Positions 28,935 through 36,740 of a stretch of 64,000 nucleotides of DNA are shown here, in pieces; position 1 is the first letter of the stretch; each line of letters begins with the position of its first letter. The position numbers and the translations under genes are program-made. The notes beneath the pieces were generated by a model. It was given only the letters and a program-made list of their open reading frames with translations. It made no database searches and was not told the DNA's origin. The stretch comes from Mariprofundus micogutta (GTDB lineage: Bacteria; Pseudomonadota; Zetaproteobacteria; Mariprofundales; Mariprofundaceae). The stretch covers positions 1 through 64,000 of the forward strand of contig NZ_BDFD01000002.1 in the NCBI RefSeq assembly GCF_001895085.1. The letters are read 5' to 3'.

Positions 28935-28966
28935 AGCCCTGCCAGTAATGGCAGGGCTTTTTTTTG
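28935..28966 (+). terminator. Strong Rho-independent terminator
   Basis: GCCCTGCCA (28936-28944), loop GTAA, TGGCAGGGC (28949-28957), then eight T. Ends the adenosine kinase/DUF3012 transcript. Confidence 0.95.
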
Positions 28967-29056
28967 GGAAAACTCTCAAAACTCCTGATCGGACTAGCCT
29001 AGAAGATACACTAAAAACGGCCTCCATAAAGCAGCCAAACGGTCATTCGATACTAA

Positions 29057-30781
29057 CTATCCAAGCAGCACCGTTGGAAAATATATGCAAACTGAGCACC
29101 CCTTCCCTTCTTCACTATCCAGGTAGATAAAACCATTATGGTTTTTGACAGCTCCAAAGGTTGCTGCAAGCCCAGTTCCCGTACCGTTAGCTTTGGTGGT
29201 GAAAAAAGGTTCGAAGATATGGGTGACATTTTCACTATCGACTCCACAACCGTCATCCTTTACGCAGATATTAAAGTATTTACCCGTATCTATTCCAGGC
29301 CTATTGGATTCAGAGCTTTTGATTTGGACTACTGATGTTGAAACCTGGATGATTCCCTGCTCATCTGTAGCATCAACTGCATTTTCTAATATATTGTTTA
29401 TGATCATCTTCATCTGCCGCGAATCTGCCTTTATACCCCATTGGGATTCTTCCAGACACACCTCAAACCTAATGTCTTTATGACATTGGTTTTTATGGTT
29501 TTCCACTAATGGGCCTATCAACTTATTCGGGTTAAATACATCAAGATTAATGGCGCCACCACGAGAATAAGCTAACAACTCTTCAGCTAATCGGCCAATA
29601 TGTTCACTACCATTGATGATGCTTGTGAGTTTGCCTTGTAAGATATCATCTTCTCTGTTTTTACGAGCAGCCATTTGTGCAGCAGTTTGCACTGTAATCA
29701 AAGCATTGTTGATTTGATGGGCAACGCCGCCAGCTAGTAAATTAGCCATCTCCATTTTGGATCGCACATTTTCCTTCTCAAGTTCTTTCCTTTCGGAAAG
29801 ATCACGAATGCACGCAGTACAAATCATATGATTAATGTTGTTGAGCGCAGAAATCCTCACCTCGACCGGGATTTCCCTTCCATCAGACGTCATTGCAGTG
29901 AGCTCGGCAAAACGCTCAGTCACTCCATCGCGTTTGTTTTTCAGAAATTTTCCAAATGCTTTTGTATGCATGTCCCTGAATTGCTCAGGTATAATAATTT
30001 CAGCCATCGGCTTCCCAATGACGTCCTCAATACGATATCCGAACATCTGCTCAGCTTCCTTGTTAAATTCAATAATACAGCCGTCTCTATCAATGGAGAT
30101 AATGCTCTCTTGAGCATGATCGAGGATAAGTGCTTTCTTTTGTTCACTATCTATTAGTTCTTGCCAACTTCGTTTACTTTCTGCCCTTGCCTTGAAGTAA
30201 AACACCAGCGCTGAGATCAACAGTATTAGCCAAAGAACCACTAAAATAATAAAGCGATTCATCAAAACCTTCTGTGTGTCCATCATCAAGCGACTTGTCT
30301 CAAGTCTGGCTTGAGACACTTTACTCAGAATGCCTTTGAACTGCGCATCAAAAACCTTATCTGCATCCGTTCCAACACCCTGATTCCGCGGATTTGAAAT
30401 TCGCTCCATTGCCAATTGATGGAAATGGCCTTCACGGTCCTGAATTTCAATCAATGCCGCATTTAAATCTTTATGATTTCCTCCTGTTATTTTTGAAGCT
30501 TTATCCAATGTATCTGCCATCAGTGCATTGGATTCATCCATTAACTTCCACGCTTGATCGAGGTCATTTTTATCACCAGTTAAGGCCTCCTCAAACCAGA
30601 GGTGAGCCTGAGAAATATTCACTTCAATTTGATTGATATTATGCATAACGGGCATTTCAACATCAAAGTGCGTTTGCCAGTGAGAATAAATCAATGTCAT
30701 CATATACAGTGATAAAAATAGCAGAGCGAGAAATAGACCTTTAGCCAGCCGGGAATCGCGTGTGTGACCGTTCCATTGCAT
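29057..30781 (-). CDS. Membrane PAS-domain sensor histidine kinase (orphan)
   Basis: A 574-residue kinase. Membrane helices at about 16-33 and 178-198 flank a helical periplasmic sensor of about 140 residues; a PAS domain follows (ILDHAQESIISIDRDG, MFGYRIEDVIGKPM) and then the kinase core. The H box reads GGVAHQINNAL, with Gln in place of the usual Glu after the His. ATP-binding N, G1, F and G2 boxes are present: NNILENAVDATDE, KDDGCGVDSENV, IFEPFFTTKANGTGTGLA. There is no receiver domain or neighbouring response regulator. Base composition looks more AT-rich than its neighbours, hinting at transfer. The ATG at 30781 has AAGG 8 bases upstream; a GTG at 30790 overlaps the site. Confidence 0.88.
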   Translation of the reverse strand: MQWNGHTRDSRLAKGLFLALLFLSLYMMTLIYSHWQTHFDVEMPVMHNINQIEVNISQAHLWFEEALTGDKNDLDQAWKLMDESNALMADTLDKASKITGGNHKDLNAALIEIQDREGHFHQLAMERISNPRNQGVGTDADKVFDAQFKGILSKVSQARLETSRLMMDTQKVLMNRFIILVVLWLILLISALVFYFKARAESKRSWQELIDSEQKKALILDHAQESIISIDRDGCIIEFNKEAEQMFGYRIEDVIGKPMAEIIIPEQFRDMHTKAFGKFLKNKRDGVTERFAELTAMTSDGREIPVEVRISALNNINHMICTACIRDLSERKELEKENVRSKMEMANLLAGGVAHQINNALITVQTAAQMAARKNREDDILQGKLTSIINGSEHIGRLAEELLAYSRGGAINLDVFNPNKLIGPLVENHKNQCHKDIRFEVCLEESQWGIKADSRQMKMIINNILENAVDATDEQGIIQVSTSVVQIKSSESNRPGIDTGKYFNICVKDDGCGVDSENVTHIFEPFFTTKANGTGTGLAATFGAVKNHNGFIYLDSEEGKGCSVCIYFPTVLLG

Positions 30782-30796
30782 GAACACCACCTTCTA

Positions 30797-30812
30797 GCCC
30801 ACCTGAATGGGC
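30797..30812 (-). promoter_or_regulatory. Short leader hairpin of the histidine-kinase gene
   Basis: GCCCA and TGGGC pair around a 6-base loop, ending six bases before the ribosome site. It could mask or expose that site; no function shown. Confidence 0.35.
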
Positions 30813-31024
30813 GCACCTATATAACTATTATCGCGGATTTTCTCACATGCATAAATAATATGCTCAAATATTGATACGTTTGAAAGCCTGTTTTTGCCTA
30901 CCCTCGACGGTGAAGCTCTTGAAATGTTTTATTGTCAGAATGCTGTTAGGCGAAAAAACAAATAAACTCAGGTGACTCCATTAATGAATAGTTACGTTTT
31001 TGGAAAACCAACATGCGGAATAAT
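30813..31024. other. Intergenic stretch between the kinase and GGDEF genes
   Basis: Together with the remnant next to it this gives a 334-base gap. AT-rich, with likely minus-strand promoter elements for the kinase, for example TAATAGTTATATA around 30818-30832. No gene was found. Confidence 0.4.
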
Positions 31025-31118
31025 CGGGCAGCCCTGAGCATCGTTCAAAGCTCTCAGTCACTCAAATTCATTTATCCTTTATAGAACGCGAGTACTGCCT
31101 TAACAGAGGCTTGGACTA
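31025..31118 (-). pseudogene. Decayed copy of the 3' end of the M48-TerB gene
   Basis: Read on the minus strand the segment aligns base for base with the last ~30 codons of the M48-TerB gene at 33989-34085. The block AGCCTsTGTTrAGGyAGTACT differs at 3 of 21 positions; further on, one frame gives NEFE-stop-LRALNDAQGCP against NEFELLRAVCDALGCP of the intact gene. Indels and stops show it is not coding. The homology starts at TAGTC, so the TAG used as stop codon of the GGDEF gene is inside the remnant. Confidence 0.75.
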
Positions 31119-32984
31119 TTTATGGCAAATCACCCGGTTTCGCCCTGTCTCTTTAGCTTTGTACAATGCTGAATCAGCATTTTTGATGCACTCATTCAGC
31201 GTAGAGCCATTTTCCGGGTACATGGAAAGACCAATCGACATGGTGATGCCGAAGCTGCCCTGCTCATCACGCATGACGTACGATTCAATATTGCTACGAA
31301 TACGCTCAGCCACTTCCATAGACCGTTGATCATCCGTATCCATCAACAGGACCACGATCTCTTCACCACCATATCGAACAACAAGATCACTGGCACGTAA
31401 CGTCTCGACCAGAATACTGGCAGTTTCAACCAGAACCATATCACCGCTAGCATGGCCCCGCTTATCATTCACCTGTTTAAACAGGTCGATATCGCACATC
31501 AGTACACCGACTGTGGAGCCGCGACGTGTAACCGAAGATTCCATACTGTTGGCATAATCTTCGAGAAAACGGCGGTTATACATATTGGTCAAAGCATCTC
31601 TTAATGCTGTTTCCTTGAGGCTACGCATGAGTCGTTTAGCTTCAATTTCGGGAGCGGCCACTCGCAGATAATATTGCAGTAGACTGACCTTCTTTTCGAT
31701 CTCACCCTGCTGATCCAGATCAAATACCAATTGCAGTGTGACGCCATCACCCTCTGAGTTGAGTACAGGCAAACAGATATGCCGCAAAGTCGCACATGAT
31801 TCTTTACAATCGGCGCAAAATGGCAGACATATTTCCGAATCACTGCGCGAATCTACAGTGCGTACACTGCGTTTAGCCCTGCAGGCATCAGCATCACCCT
31901 GAACCTCTTTTGAGCACCAACTATCAAAACCTTCCGGCAAGCCTGCACTCAAGACAGGAATACTACTGTTTCGCTGGGATGATACTTCATACATCGTGAA
32001 TTTATCGATATCAAAATCATTGACTAATACTCGCTGAATATGTGCATAAACTTCATCGAGATCCCTGTCTGCTTCTATTTCCTCCTTGAAACGAACTGCC
32101 GTGGTCAGATTATGTACGACGTTAGCCATATGCTGCATAGGTTTAACATTTGTCCCCTGATTCCCCCTGCCTGTCAGTGCCTCTACGTCACGTGCGATGG
32201 CGCCAACATTCTCACTCAGTGACTCCATCAGCTCATTTGTAGCATCAGCAATCGATCCAATTTCGTCGTCGCTGCGATAATTGATGCGATGCGTAAAATC
32301 GCCATTATGTGCGCGATGAAATGCGCCCGTGATCTGGTTAATGACCATCACCATTGGCATGAACAACTTGCGCAATGCAAATGCAAACAGAACACCAACC
32401 AGAAGTAGTAAAGCGACCAACTGGTAAATTGCTGATGAAATTGCATTTTCAGCTTTTGTAAGGTCTACCTGTACAGATAGTCCTCCCAGCACTTCTCCTT
32501 CAGCTGCATCATGGCATGTCATACAGTTGAGACGATTGCGGGATGAAGCAATCAACGGCCCGTTATAGTGAAATACCTTGATTCCACGCTCATTGATTTC
32601 AATCGTTTCCGATGCCTCACCCGATGCCAGCATTTGCCGCTCTACCTCTTCAATTTCACCGCGCCCTGCAACCTGACCATATTGGCGGGTCACTGACTCT
32701 CCACGCAAGGCCCGCATCTCGATCAACTCAGGTAAGGATGCGAACTCCTGAAACATCAGATTGATTTCATTTCGTACATGTTCCTTATCATTAGCAAATG
32801 CCACCCCTTCCTGCATGGAGTGAAGGAGTCCAATCTTTGCCATTTCTACAACAATCAAGCCCTCATTTCTGGCCTGCTCTTCGGCATAATCGCGAATTAA
32901 AACGCTCACCACACTGCTAACCAGCACAGCCAGTACAACTGTAGCAAAGATCGTCAGTCGATTAACCTTGGCTTTCAGTTTCAT
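31116..32984 (-). CDS. GGDEF-domain diguanylate cyclase with CxxCH periplasmic sensor and HAMP
   Basis: A 622-residue membrane protein. Membrane helices at about 8-30 and 185-205 enclose a periplasmic domain ending in NRLNCMTCHDAAEGEVLGG, a CxxCH motif expected to bind c-type heme, so redox, O2 or NO sensing is plausible. A HAMP segment, a GAF-like region with a cysteine cluster (CLPFCADCKESCATL) and a C-terminal GGDEF domain follow. The active-site loop is GGEEI instead of GGDEF, with the inhibitory site RASD five residues ahead; synthesis of c-di-GMP is likely but not certain. Start at 32984 follows GGGAGAG; it overlaps the K+ channel gene by 23 bases. The stop codon lies in a TerB-like remnant. 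Confidence 0.88.
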   Translation of the reverse strand: MKLKAKVNRLTIFATVVLAVLVSSVVSVLIRDYAEEQARNEGLIVVEMAKIGLLHSMQEGVAFANDKEHVRNEINLMFQEFASLPELIEMRALRGESVTRQYGQVAGRGEIEEVERQMLASGEASETIEINERGIKVFHYNGPLIASSRNRLNCMTCHDAAEGEVLGGLSVQVDLTKAENAISSAIYQLVALLLLVGVLFAFALRKLFMPMVMVINQITGAFHRAHNGDFTHRINYRSDDEIGSIADATNELMESLSENVGAIARDVEALTGRGNQGTNVKPMQHMANVVHNLTTAVRFKEEIEADRDLDEVYAHIQRVLVNDFDIDKFTMYEVSSQRNSSIPVLSAGLPEGFDSWCSKEVQGDADACRAKRSVRTVDSRSDSEICLPFCADCKESCATLRHICLPVLNSEGDGVTLQLVFDLDQQGEIEKKVSLLQYYLRVAAPEIEAKRLMRSLKETALRDALTNMYNRRFLEDYANSMESSVTRRGSTVGVLMCDIDLFKQVNDKRGHASGDMVLVETASILVETLRASDLVVRYGGEEIVVLLMDTDDQRSMEVAERIRSNIESYVMRDEQGSFGITMSIGLSMYPENGSTLNECIKNADSALYKAKETGRNRVICHK

Positions 32985-33810
32985 CCTGCTCTCCCTCTTG
33001 TTGCTGTTTGCTTGCACAGTATGGGCAATATGGAAATTCCGGAGCTATGGCCTTATTGCAATCATGGCACCGCACACCGTGGTGCAGAGCACGTGCAATT
33101 TTGACGGATACAATGGCTGTCACGGCCGCGAACATGCAGATACCAATCACCATCAGACAGACAGCAACTGCCCGGCCAGCCAGCGTGTGCGGCACTACAT
33201 CGCCGTAACCCACCGTTGTCATGGTGACTATGCCCCACCAGGCACCGTCAAAAGCACTGGAAAAAGTCTCCGGCTCCAGAGCATAAATCACATTTCCGGA
33301 AAGTATGGCCCCTAGAGCAATTGATCCCACCACCACCGACAACATTTCCAACGTGTCACGCATACTGGAAATAAACAAACGCATGGCGCGTAGATAACGC
33401 ACCAGTTTAAGCAGGCGAACAATTCTTAGCAGGCGAATAGCGATATTGGGATCGCCAATCAATAACATGGGTAATATTGCCAGCATATCGACCATGCCAT
33501 AAAAACTGAATAGATAGGCGCGCATATTCCTTGCTGAATAACAACGGGCCACAAATTCAACAGCAAACACAACCGTTACCCAATACTCCAGCTGCTCAAT
33601 CGCTATGACCCATGATGGTTCAAGTGCCTTCAGTGTCCCTGTCATGGAGATCAACACGCTGACAACGATCAACAGAGTAATCGTCAGATTGACAACCTTG
33701 CCTATGCCACTGTGTACCTCAAAAAGCATGGTATTGAGTATGTGGCGAAAACCGCTGTGTGGTAACTGCTTGTCAAAGGGTCTGTTCGAAGAGTTCGAAT
33801 CAATTCGCAT
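32962..33810 (-). CDS. Voltage-gated potassium channel with C-terminal zinc ribbon
   Basis: A 282-residue Kv-type channel. S1-S3 span about 35-115; S4 reads RLLRIVRLLKLVRYLRAMRLF-like with arginines every third residue; the pore helix and filter are WWGIVTMTTVGYGDVVPHT, the K+ signature. After S6 a short linker leads to CHDCNKAIAPEFPYCPYC, a four-cysteine zinc ribbon absent from standard bacterial Kv channels. The tail is Gln/Glu rich. Start at 33810 has GGAG 6 bases upstream; ATG at 33828 is alternative. Its end overlaps the GGDEF gene start by 23 bases, so both are made from one message. Confidence 0.92.
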   Translation of the reverse strand: MRIDSNSSNRPFDKQLPHSGFRHILNTMLFEVHSGIGKVVNLTITLLIVVSVLISMTGTLKALEPSWVIAIEQLEYWVTVVFAVEFVARCYSARNMRAYLFSFYGMVDMLAILPMLLIGDPNIAIRLLRIVRLLKLVRYLRAMRLFISSMRDTLEMLSVVVGSIALGAILSGNVIYALEPETFSSAFDGAWWGIVTMTTVGYGDVVPHTLAGRAVAVCLMVIGICMFAAVTAIVSVKIARALHHGVRCHDCNKAIAPEFPYCPYCASKQQQEGEQDETESQG

Positions 33811-33988
33811 AATTGCTCCAGATATCAATTTATCGGAAGCAAGAGCGATACCATAAATTATAAATGCGTATAGAGCGCCTATCGTATTTTCACATCATTA
33901 CATACGGTTAAAATGGAAAATGCTTACCTCAGCATGTTACTCATCCATGCAGGATTGAATAACTAACAGCAGAACAATCACTAACTCA

Positions 33989-35944
33989 TCAGATCTGGGG
34001 CATCGGACAACCCAGGGCATCGCATACAGCTCGCAATAATTCAAACTCATTCACCCTGACCTGGCCATCAGCCAGTACTACCTCAACACAGGCTTTGACT
34101 AAACGTCGTTTTATTTCAGGCGTTGCTTTATCCGCTTTATTCAGTGCCTGATCCAGCTTGGAGAGATCAGACTGCTGCAGAGAGGGCTGAATACCCGTCT
34201 GCCATGCCAAGACTTGCGACATGGCATGATCAAACACTTTTTCGGGATGCTCATGCCTGCCTTCACGGATCAGCATGGAAACGATCAGGCCTGCTTCATC
34301 AGCAATTTCTGACGCCACATCATAATAGACGACCGCAGGTTTCACCCTGGTAAAACCCGGATGCAGGTGTCGTATCAACATGCGATGTAACATATATTCA
34401 AAGATACTCAGCTCGTTATCCGCCTTAATCAGTGCAGCAATACACTGACGAAACTGTTTGTATTGAGGCTGTGACAGCGACTTCAGTGCCGGCATCAAAA
34501 GCTCCAGCAAAGGAATGTGCAGTTCAGCCTCAAGCCCTGAAACGACGGGTTGGATATCCAGCAATTCCCGCAATACATTCGCATCAGCCTGGCTCTCCAA
34601 CGCATCTAACTGGGCCGAGCGAATCACTTTCTGCTCATCCAGCAGTAAGCCGTATACTATGGCGCGCGCAGTAAACGGATCATGTGCAAATTGGCGCAGC
34701 CGATCTGGAATCCGTTCGAGCAGAGAAACAGCCTGTTGCAGGGCATCAGCATCCGGCTGACCTATGGACTGCATCACAGTCTCCACATCCACCTGTAATA
34801 CTTCTATAGAGGGCTGCCCTGAAAGTGAAGAAACCGCCTCATGCATGACCGATGCACTGCGGCTGCCTGGATCAATCGTGTCAAAAGAACCGGCAAATGA
34901 TGCATCAAGCCGTTTGATGCGCTCTGCCAATGGCGGATGCGTCGCCCACCAATCCTTGTTCTCCCAGGATTTGACTGCATTACCGAAAAAGAAGTGACTG
35001 GTTTGCTGGGTCGCAGTGTGATTCACACGACTACCGCCCTTATACCCCCCAATCACCTTCAAGGCACTGGCAATACCTGCGGGATTACGAGTAAACTGCA
35101 CAGCAGCTGCATCGGCGAGGAACTCCCGTTGCCGGGATACCGCACGTTTGATCATGTCGGCAAATACCGCACCGATGGTACCCACCAGAAATATCAGAAA
35201 ACCGATCAGAGCGATTCCCGGATGCGTACCTCGTTCACCGCTAGTGCGATATGCCGATGTATTCCTTGCCGTCATCATCACAATGCCTGCATCGGAGATC
35301 AGTGTAATACCAAACAGCAAGCCCATCAGACGCATTTTCAACCTTGTATCACCATTAAGAATATGACTGAACTCATGCGCAATCACACCCTGCAACTCAT
35401 CACGGTTCAGCAGTTCAATAGCTCCCGAGGTGACGGCGACAACCGCATCAGAGCGGCCGAAACCTGCAGCAAAAGCATTGATTCCGGCTTGAGGAAGCAG
35501 GTAGACCGGAGGCACAGGCAGGCCTGCAGCAATAGCCATCTCTTCCACGACATTCTGCAAACGTCTGAGCAGAGGATCTTCCGTTGCAGCCGGCACACGT
35601 TGCGCGCCAAGCATTTCAGCGACAGCTGCCCCACCGCCCTGCTTCAACTGGTATGTCCGGTAGAGGCTGCCGGAAGTTACGATGAGCATGGTTAAACCGA
35701 CAACCCAGAGAAAGCGTTCATCATCCCAGAAATCGCGGATAAACCAATCGCCCTGAGAAACAAACATCTGGGTAAGAAACAGACCGGCAGTAATAGCCAG
35801 ATAGACCGACAGAATGATCACGACCACGGCACAGCTGAACAGCAGCACCAATAAAGTGGTATTTCGTCGCGCCTGTGCCTGCTGCCCGAAAAAATCTTTC
35901 ACGTCTTTAGCTTCCCGGATCGGTTGCCCACCGGAAGCATCCAC
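33989..35944 (-). CDS. M48 family membrane metallopeptidase with C-terminal TerB-like domain
   Basis: A 651-residue protein. Two membrane helices near 30-55 and 75-95 precede an HtpX/Ste24-type protease domain with VIAHEFSHILNGD (HExxH near residue 185), two more helices at about 205 and 245, and REFLADAAAVQF carrying the third zinc ligand Glu. HPPLAERIKRL ends the protease. The remaining 300 residues are helical, the last 100 TerB-like (VKACVEVVLADGQVRVNEFELL). Start is GTG at 35944, since a stop lies three codons upstream. lemA precedes it, the standard pairing; membrane-protein or envelope quality control is inferred. Confidence 0.88.
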   Translation of the reverse strand: MDASGGQPIREAKDVKDFFGQQAQARRNTTLLVLLFSCAVVVIILSVYLAITAGLFLTQMFVSQGDWFIRDFWDDERFLWVVGLTMLIVTSGSLYRTYQLKQGGGAAVAEMLGAQRVPAATEDPLLRRLQNVVEEMAIAAGLPVPPVYLLPQAGINAFAAGFGRSDAVVAVTSGAIELLNRDELQGVIAHEFSHILNGDTRLKMRLMGLLFGITLISDAGIVMMTARNTSAYRTSGERGTHPGIALIGFLIFLVGTIGAVFADMIKRAVSRQREFLADAAAVQFTRNPAGIASALKVIGGYKGGSRVNHTATQQTSHFFFGNAVKSWENKDWWATHPPLAERIKRLDASFAGSFDTIDPGSRSASVMHEAVSSLSGQPSIEVLQVDVETVMQSIGQPDADALQQAVSLLERIPDRLRQFAHDPFTARAIVYGLLLDEQKVIRSAQLDALESQADANVLRELLDIQPVVSGLEAELHIPLLELLMPALKSLSQPQYKQFRQCIAALIKADNELSIFEYMLHRMLIRHLHPGFTRVKPAVVYYDVASEIADEAGLIVSMLIREGRHEHPEKVFDHAMSQVLAWQTGIQPSLQQSDLSKLDQALNKADKATPEIKRRLVKACVEVVLADGQVRVNEFELLRAVCDALGCPMPQI

Positions 35945-36144
35945 TCTGCGTTAGTGCCCCAGGGTACCCTCTCTTGTGCAAGCACAATTCACCTTGTCGT
36001 CGCTCATTTGGTTGTACCAAATTACGCTCCTCCTGCCTTGATTGGTCACATCCGGAGAACAACGAAAACAGTCAGCCTGATTCAACCTCCGGCTATTTCT
36101 GTTTCCGGTTTTCCTCTGCGAAACTCTGCGTCCTCTGCGGTGAA
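35945..36144. other. Gap between lemA and the M48 gene
   Basis: 200 bases including TTCACC repeat copy C. A perfect dyad ATTTGGT-TGT-ACCAAAT lies at about 36007-36023, and TTGTGC-AA-GCACAA near 35973-35986; either could be an operator or a processing site. No gene seen. Confidence 0.45.
36111..36144 (-). repeat. TTCACC-led periodic intergenic repeat, copy C
   Basis: On the minus strand TTCACCGCAGAGGACGCAGAG, shown here as TTCACC then GCAGAGGACGCAGAG and TTTCGCAGAGGAA: three GCAGAG units with a period of 9-10 bases. It begins on the base after the lemA stop codon. Same layout as copies A and B, with CAGAG in place of GAAG units. Confidence 0.7.
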
Positions 36145-36738
36145 CTATTGGAAACTGACTTTCGGAGCCTGTTTCTCTTCCTTTGATTCGATATGCCACA
36201 GGCCTGCATCCATGAAACCGAACATCGGGGCCAGCATCACATCAGGGAAGGTTTCGCGCTGTGTATTATAAAGCATCACTTCATCATTATAAGCCTGACG
36301 CGCGAAAGAGACCTTGTTTTCCGTCGAAGTCAGCTCCTCGGAGAGCTGCATCATGGTTTGGTCGGCTTTCAGGTCAGGATAATTTTCCATCACCGCATTA
36401 AGATTCAGCAGTGCGCCTCCGAGTGCTGCCTCTGCACCGGCCAGTGATTTCATGGCAGATGCATCACCGGGGTTGCGCTCAGCCCCTTGCATGGCTGCAA
36501 GCGCCTGATTGCGAGCTTCGATCACCTCCTGCAAAGTCTCATGTTCATGTTTGAGATAGGCTTTGGCTGTTTCCACCAGATTTGGAATCAGGTCATAGCG
36601 GCGCTTGAGCTGCACATCAATCTGGGCAAAGGCATTTTTGAAGCGATTTTTCAATTTCACCAGCCGGTTGTAGACCATCACGATATAAAAAATCAGAAAG
36701 AAAATGACTCCAAAAATTACCAGCACCACTGTCGTCAT
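36145..36738 (-). CDS. lemA: LemA family protein
   Basis: A 197-residue protein with one N-terminal membrane helix (VLVIFGVIFFLIFYIVMVYN) and the LemA helical core: RLVKLKNRFKNAFAQIDVQLKRRYDLIPNLVETAKAYLKHE, broken here as RLVKLKNRFKNAFAQID and RRYDLIPNLVETAKAY, ending with RQAYNDEVMLYNTQRETFP. LemA proteins accompany M48 or TPM-domain partners; their role in envelope stress is not settled. It begins 2 bases after the UMF1 gene stop and precedes the M48 gene by 200 bases. Confidence 0.93.
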   Translation of the reverse strand: MTTVVLVIFGVIFFLIFYIVMVYNRLVKLKNRFKNAFAQIDVQLKRRYDLIPNLVETAKAYLKHEHETLQEVIEARNQALAAMQGAERNPGDASAMKSLAGAEAALGGALLNLNAVMENYPDLKADQTMMQLSEELTSTENKVSFARQAYNDEVMLYNTQRETFPDVMLAPMFGFMDAGLWHIESKEEKQAPKVSFQ

Positions 36739-36740
36739 GA

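Noticed and set aside
34937-35695. 252-codon plus-strand open frame
   Set aside because: Complement of the M48 gene, Cys/His-rich by frame effect, no ribosome site or recognised domain.
36007-36023. Dyad ATTTGGT-TGT-ACCAAAT as an operator
   Set aside because: Single occurrence, no regulator nearby, so noted only in the gap entry.
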